NCBI GenBank assembly: GCA_002431345.1
Contig: DJEN01000018.1
Location: forward strand, 20,913 to 28,359
Origin: Megasphaera sp. UBA5897
GTDB taxonomy: Bacteria > Bacillota > Negativicutes > Veillonellales > Megasphaeraceae
Direction: 5' to 3'
DNA length: 7,447 nucleotides
Shown: positions 6,352 to 7,447 of the stretch, piece by piece
Numbering within the stretch: position 1 is the first letter of the stretch
Layout of the letters: the number at the start of each line of letters is the position of its first letter
Notes under the pieces: generated by a model
Databases searched by the model: none
Told to the model about the DNA's origin: nothing
What the model saw: the letters and a program-made list of their open reading frames with translations, nothing else
Made by a program: the position numbers and the translations under genes

Positions 6352-6386
6352 GACACTAGAACCGTTTATCGTTGTAGTGTCTTTTT
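6352..6386 (+). terminator. Outer 3' hairpin, toxin mRNA terminator (copy A)
   Basis: GACACTA (6352-6358) pairs with TAGTGTC (6375-6381), followed by TTTTT, which would end a 236-nt toxin mRNA at about 6386. The loop holds the sequence complementary to the toxin leader. On the other strand the same DNA encodes the 5' hairpin of the antisense RNA. Confidence 0.7.
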
Positions 6387-6394
6387 CTATGCTT

Positions 6395-6424
6395 ATTATA
6401 GCCTGTGAACCTGTGTAACGTCAA
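6395..6424 (-). promoter_or_regulatory. Antisense RNA promoter, copy A
   Basis: On the minus strand TTGACG (6424-6419), an 18-base spacer and a perfect TATAAT (6400-6395). Copy B keeps both hexamers and the spacing despite spacer substitutions. The better -10 than the toxin promoter's TAAAAT fits the usual excess of antitoxin RNA. Confidence 0.75.
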
Positions 6425-6474
6425 GTAGTTTTCTGTGTGTCTTATATGCCACGCCTTAGCGAGAATGTATGTTC

Positions 6475-6716
6475 GTAAAAAAATAAAGGGTAGTAAATGC
6501 TCATCATTCTTTCCATGAATACATTTTTTATCATTTCCCTTTTGTTTCTTTCATATTTTCCACTCTAAGCCCTCATTATCCCCATGCCTATATAATTTAT
6601 CATAGACACGTATAAAAAGCCCTTACAACGGAAAATAAAGCATTATTTCATTTGTAATCCTCAAAAACAATAATTACTCTCACTATAGTATGCTGTCAAT
6701 TTTATTGACGTAATTC
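6475..6716. other. AT-rich gap with no supported gene
   Basis: Between toxin module A and the right att copy nothing is clearly coding. Visible items are a short hydrophobic reading frame (6497-6568, plus strand, weak AAAGGG upstream), which I do not call a gene, and a perfect inverted repeat GTCAAT-TTT-ATTGAC (6695-6709) eight bases before the att repeat. Confidence 0.5.
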
Positions 6717-6761
6717 TTCGTAATGAGAGGGTCGTAGGTTCAAATCCTATTAGTGGCTCCA
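6717..6761 (+). repeat. Attachment site copy, tRNA-Thr 3' half (att, right)
   Basis: A perfect 45-base copy of 5460-5504, from the anticodon loop to CCA. No 5' half of a tRNA precedes it, so it cannot yield a tRNA. Confidence 0.9.
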
Positions 6762-6765
6762 AATG

Positions 6766-6807
6766 AAAAAAAACTTCTATCCATGATGAATGGATGGAAG
6801 TTTTTTT
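6766..6807 (+). terminator. Intrinsic terminator after the right att copy
   Basis: ACTTCTATCCAT (6773-6784) pairs with ATGGATGGAAGT (6790-6801) with one G-U pair, flanked by A and T runs, around a 5-base loop. It occupies the same position relative to CCA as the terminator at 5511-5549. It may be the original chromosomal tRNA terminator displaced by integration, or the end of a second element. Confidence 0.8.
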
Positions 6808-6877
6808 ATGTCCAAATCATTTCATTTATAGTTTTGAACTTATCTTTACAGGAATTTCTTTCATTGTTTCGTATCCA

Positions 6878-6907
6878 TTGACATGTACACCTACATCCAT
6901 GTAAAAT
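6878..6907 (+). promoter_or_regulatory. Toxin mRNA promoter, copy B
   Basis: TTGACA (6878-6883), an 18-base spacer and TAAAAT (6902-6907); the predicted start is near 6914. Confidence 0.75.
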
Positions 6908-6950
6908 AATATCCAAGGCACTGCAATCAACGGTAGGCGGTTCTTGTGTT

Positions 6951-7000
6951 CCTCATTCTGTATAGAATGGGGGTGATGATTATGTATAATTTGTTCATCA
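6951..7000 (+). promoter_or_regulatory. SD-sequestering hairpins, copy B
   Basis: Identical to copy A: CCTCATTC (6951-6958) pairs with GAATGGGG (6965-6972), and TGATGA/TCATCA encloses the start codon. The whole block from CAACGG to the twelfth codon is unchanged between copies A and B, stronger conservation than the flanking DNA. Confidence 0.58.
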
Positions 7001-7059
7001 TGTTATATATTTTTATGATGTTACTGATTGTGCTAATTGTTGTTTTAAAACGCAAATAA
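6982..7059 (+). CDS. Small hydrophobic peptide, probable type I toxin (copy B)
   Basis: 25 residues, identical to copy A except Val for Ile at position 17. The other differences, including CTC to TTA, CTA to CTG and TTA to CTA for leucine, are silent, which is the pattern of selection on the peptide. SD, hairpins, promoter and the convergent antisense promoter are all retained, so this copy looks functional. It lies outside the att-bounded remnant, directly downstream of the right att copy. Confidence 0.72.
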   Translation: MYNLFIMLYIFMMLLIVLIVVLKRK

Positions 7060-7100
7060 ACCGCCCACTCTAGTTCCCCAACTATGACGGCGGTTTATTT
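7054..7100. terminator. Inner 3' hairpin, antitoxin terminator (copy B)
   Basis: The same perfect 12-bp stem as copy A (arms 7054-7065 and 7089-7100) with a 23-base loop of different sequence: stem conserved, loop length conserved, loop bases changed. Confidence 0.65.
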
Positions 7101-7114
7101 AAATTGCTATATGG

Positions 7115-7149
7115 GACACTAGAACCGTTTATCGTTGCAGTGTCTTTTT
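7115..7149 (+). terminator. Outer 3' hairpin, toxin mRNA terminator (copy B)
   Basis: GACACT (7115-7120) pairs with AGTGTC (7139-7144), then TTTTT. The seventh pair seen in copy A is lost here (A7121 faces C7138), while pairing of C7138 with the toxin leader is preserved. Confidence 0.7.
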
Positions 7150-7157
7150 CTATGTTT

Positions 7158-7187
7158 ATTATAGTCTGTTATCCTGTATAACGTCAA
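7158..7187 (-). promoter_or_regulatory. Antisense RNA promoter, copy B
   Basis: Minus-strand TTGACG (7187-7182), an 18-base spacer and TATAAT (7163-7158). Confidence 0.75.
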
Positions 7188-7340
7188 GTGGTTTCTCGTG
7201 TATCTTACACAACATGTCTCAATGGGAATATATATTCGAAAAAGTACTCATTTGTTATTTGGAAAATTCTTATATCCAAATCATTTCATTTATAGTTTTG
7301 AACTTATCTTTACAGGAATTTTTTCATTGTTTCGTATCTG

Positions 7341-7370
7341 TTGACACGTACACCTACATCCATGTAAAAT
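7341..7370 (+). promoter_or_regulatory. Toxin mRNA promoter, copy C
   Basis: TTGACA (7341-7346), an 18-base spacer and TAAAAT (7365-7370). Confidence 0.75.
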
Positions 7371-7444
7371 AATATCCAAGGCACTGCAATCAACGGTAGG
7401 CGGTTCTTGTGTTCCTCATTCTGTATAGAATGGGGGTGATGATT

Positions 7445-7447
7445 ATG
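7445..7447 (+). CDS. Start codon of third toxin copy (partial)
   Basis: Only the ATG of copy C is inside the window. Its SD and leader match copies A and B, so a third peptide gene is expected to continue beyond the window. Confidence 0.6.

Larger units (their letters stand above)
6284..6388 (-). ncRNA. Antisense RNA, probable antitoxin (copy A)
   Basis: A convergent promoter predicts a start near 6388 and a hairpin (6337-6326/6302-6291) followed by TTTATTTGCGTTTT predicts an end near 6284, about 105 nt. The RNA is fully complementary to the toxin 3' UTR and last codons. Its 5' hairpin (GACACTA/TAGTGTC stem) exposes a loop, CGATAAACGGTTC, nearly identical to the toxin's own leader (CGGTAGGCGGTTC). 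It can thus compete with the leader for the same 3' UTR target, besides forming an RNase III-type duplex. TxpA/RatA and BsrG/SR4 also overlap at 3' ends. Confidence 0.62.
5460..6761. mobile_element. Eroded integrated element at tRNA-Thr
   Basis: The interval is bounded by perfect 45-bp direct repeats of the tRNA 3' half. Its left end holds the C-terminal third of a tyrosine integrase pointing toward the tRNA, as in many tRNA-targeted islands. The only other recognisable cargo is one copy of a toxin-antitoxin-like module (about 6115-6424). At a 1,257-bp period it is far too small for a functional phage or island, and no replication, structural or transfer genes remain. It is best read as the residue of a larger element after internal deletion. 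Confidence 0.72.
7047..7151 (-). ncRNA. Antisense RNA, probable antitoxin (copy B)
   Basis: Predicted from about 7151 to about 7047, the same 105-nt length as copy A. Its 5' loop is unchanged except for the base that covaries with the leader (GACACTGCAACG here, GACACTACAACG in copy A). The loop of its terminator hairpin has diverged from copy A, so cross-regulation between copies would rely mainly on the 5' hairpin. Confidence 0.62.
6811..7274 (+). repeat. Tandem repeat unit B carrying a complete toxin-antitoxin module
   Basis: The unit begins with TCCAAATCATTTCATTTATAG, which recurs at 7275, giving a direct repeat of about 464 bases. Units B and C are nearly identical over the visible overlap. 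Copy A (6115 to about 6475) shares the module but not the upstream flank. Confidence 0.85.
7275..7447 (+). repeat. Tandem repeat unit C (truncated by window end)
   Basis: Repeats unit B from its first base, with a one-base deletion in a T-rich stretch and a few substitutions near the -35. It contains the promoter, the leader (7382-7407, same G as copy B at the covarying position), the SD hairpin and the start codon. Confidence 0.85.

Noticed and set aside
6681..6761. Complete second tRNA gene at the right att copy
   Set aside because: Only CACTATAG resembles the tRNA 5' half, at the wrong distance; no D arm or acceptor 5' strand can be built.
6811..7447. CRISPR-like or satellite repeat array
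   Set aside because: The period is about 463 bases and each unit contains a promoter, gene and antisense promoter; there are no short repeats with unique spacers.

Overview
The window looks like a chromosomal stretch of a low-to-moderate-GC Bacillota. Promoters are close to the sigma-A consensus, Shine-Dalgarno (SD) sequences are purine-rich, and the tRNA encodes its own CCA. A Negativicutes-type anaerobe (Megasphaera-like) is my guess from the flavour of the proteins, not something the sequence proves.

Left part (1-5400) is ordinary chromosome. A membrane diguanylate cyclase with a C-terminal PAS domain and a YgjP/DUF45 zinc metallopeptidase read rightward. They converge, across a strong bidirectional terminator, on a leftward aspartate ammonia-lyase (aspA). 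Upstream of aspA lies a leftward nitrilase. Between nitrilase and aspA sits an isolated strong promoter followed about 60 nt later by a clean intrinsic terminator. This could be a small RNA or an attenuated aspA leader.

Right part (5388-7447) is an accessory region built on a tRNA-Thr(CGU) gene. The 45 bp from anticodon loop to CCA are repeated perfectly 1,257 bp downstream, as expected for a tyrosine-recombinase element integrated into the tRNA 3' end. Between the two copies lie only a 96-residue C-terminal integrase remnant, structured non-coding DNA, and one copy of a small gene module. That module is repeated twice more just beyond the second att copy, with a 463-bp period; the third copy is cut by the window end at its start codon.

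The module is the most interesting item. Each complete copy has a conserved promoter (TTGACA-18-TAAAAT), a structured leader with a hairpin covering the SD, and a 25-residue hydrophobic peptide ending in KRK. It also has two 3' hairpins and a convergent promoter (TTGACG-18-TATAAT) for a roughly 105-nt antisense RNA over the 3' UTR. This is the architecture of a type I toxin-antitoxin system. I do not recognise the peptide as any named family. The leader can form 22 base pairs with the toxin's own 3' UTR. One of these pairs changes from A-U to G-C between copies although the local hairpin is thereby weakened. The antisense RNA's 5' hairpin is a sequence mimic of the toxin leader.

Reading the two parts together: a mobile element entered the tRNA-Thr gene and eroded to its ends, and its addiction-like module persisted and multiplied.
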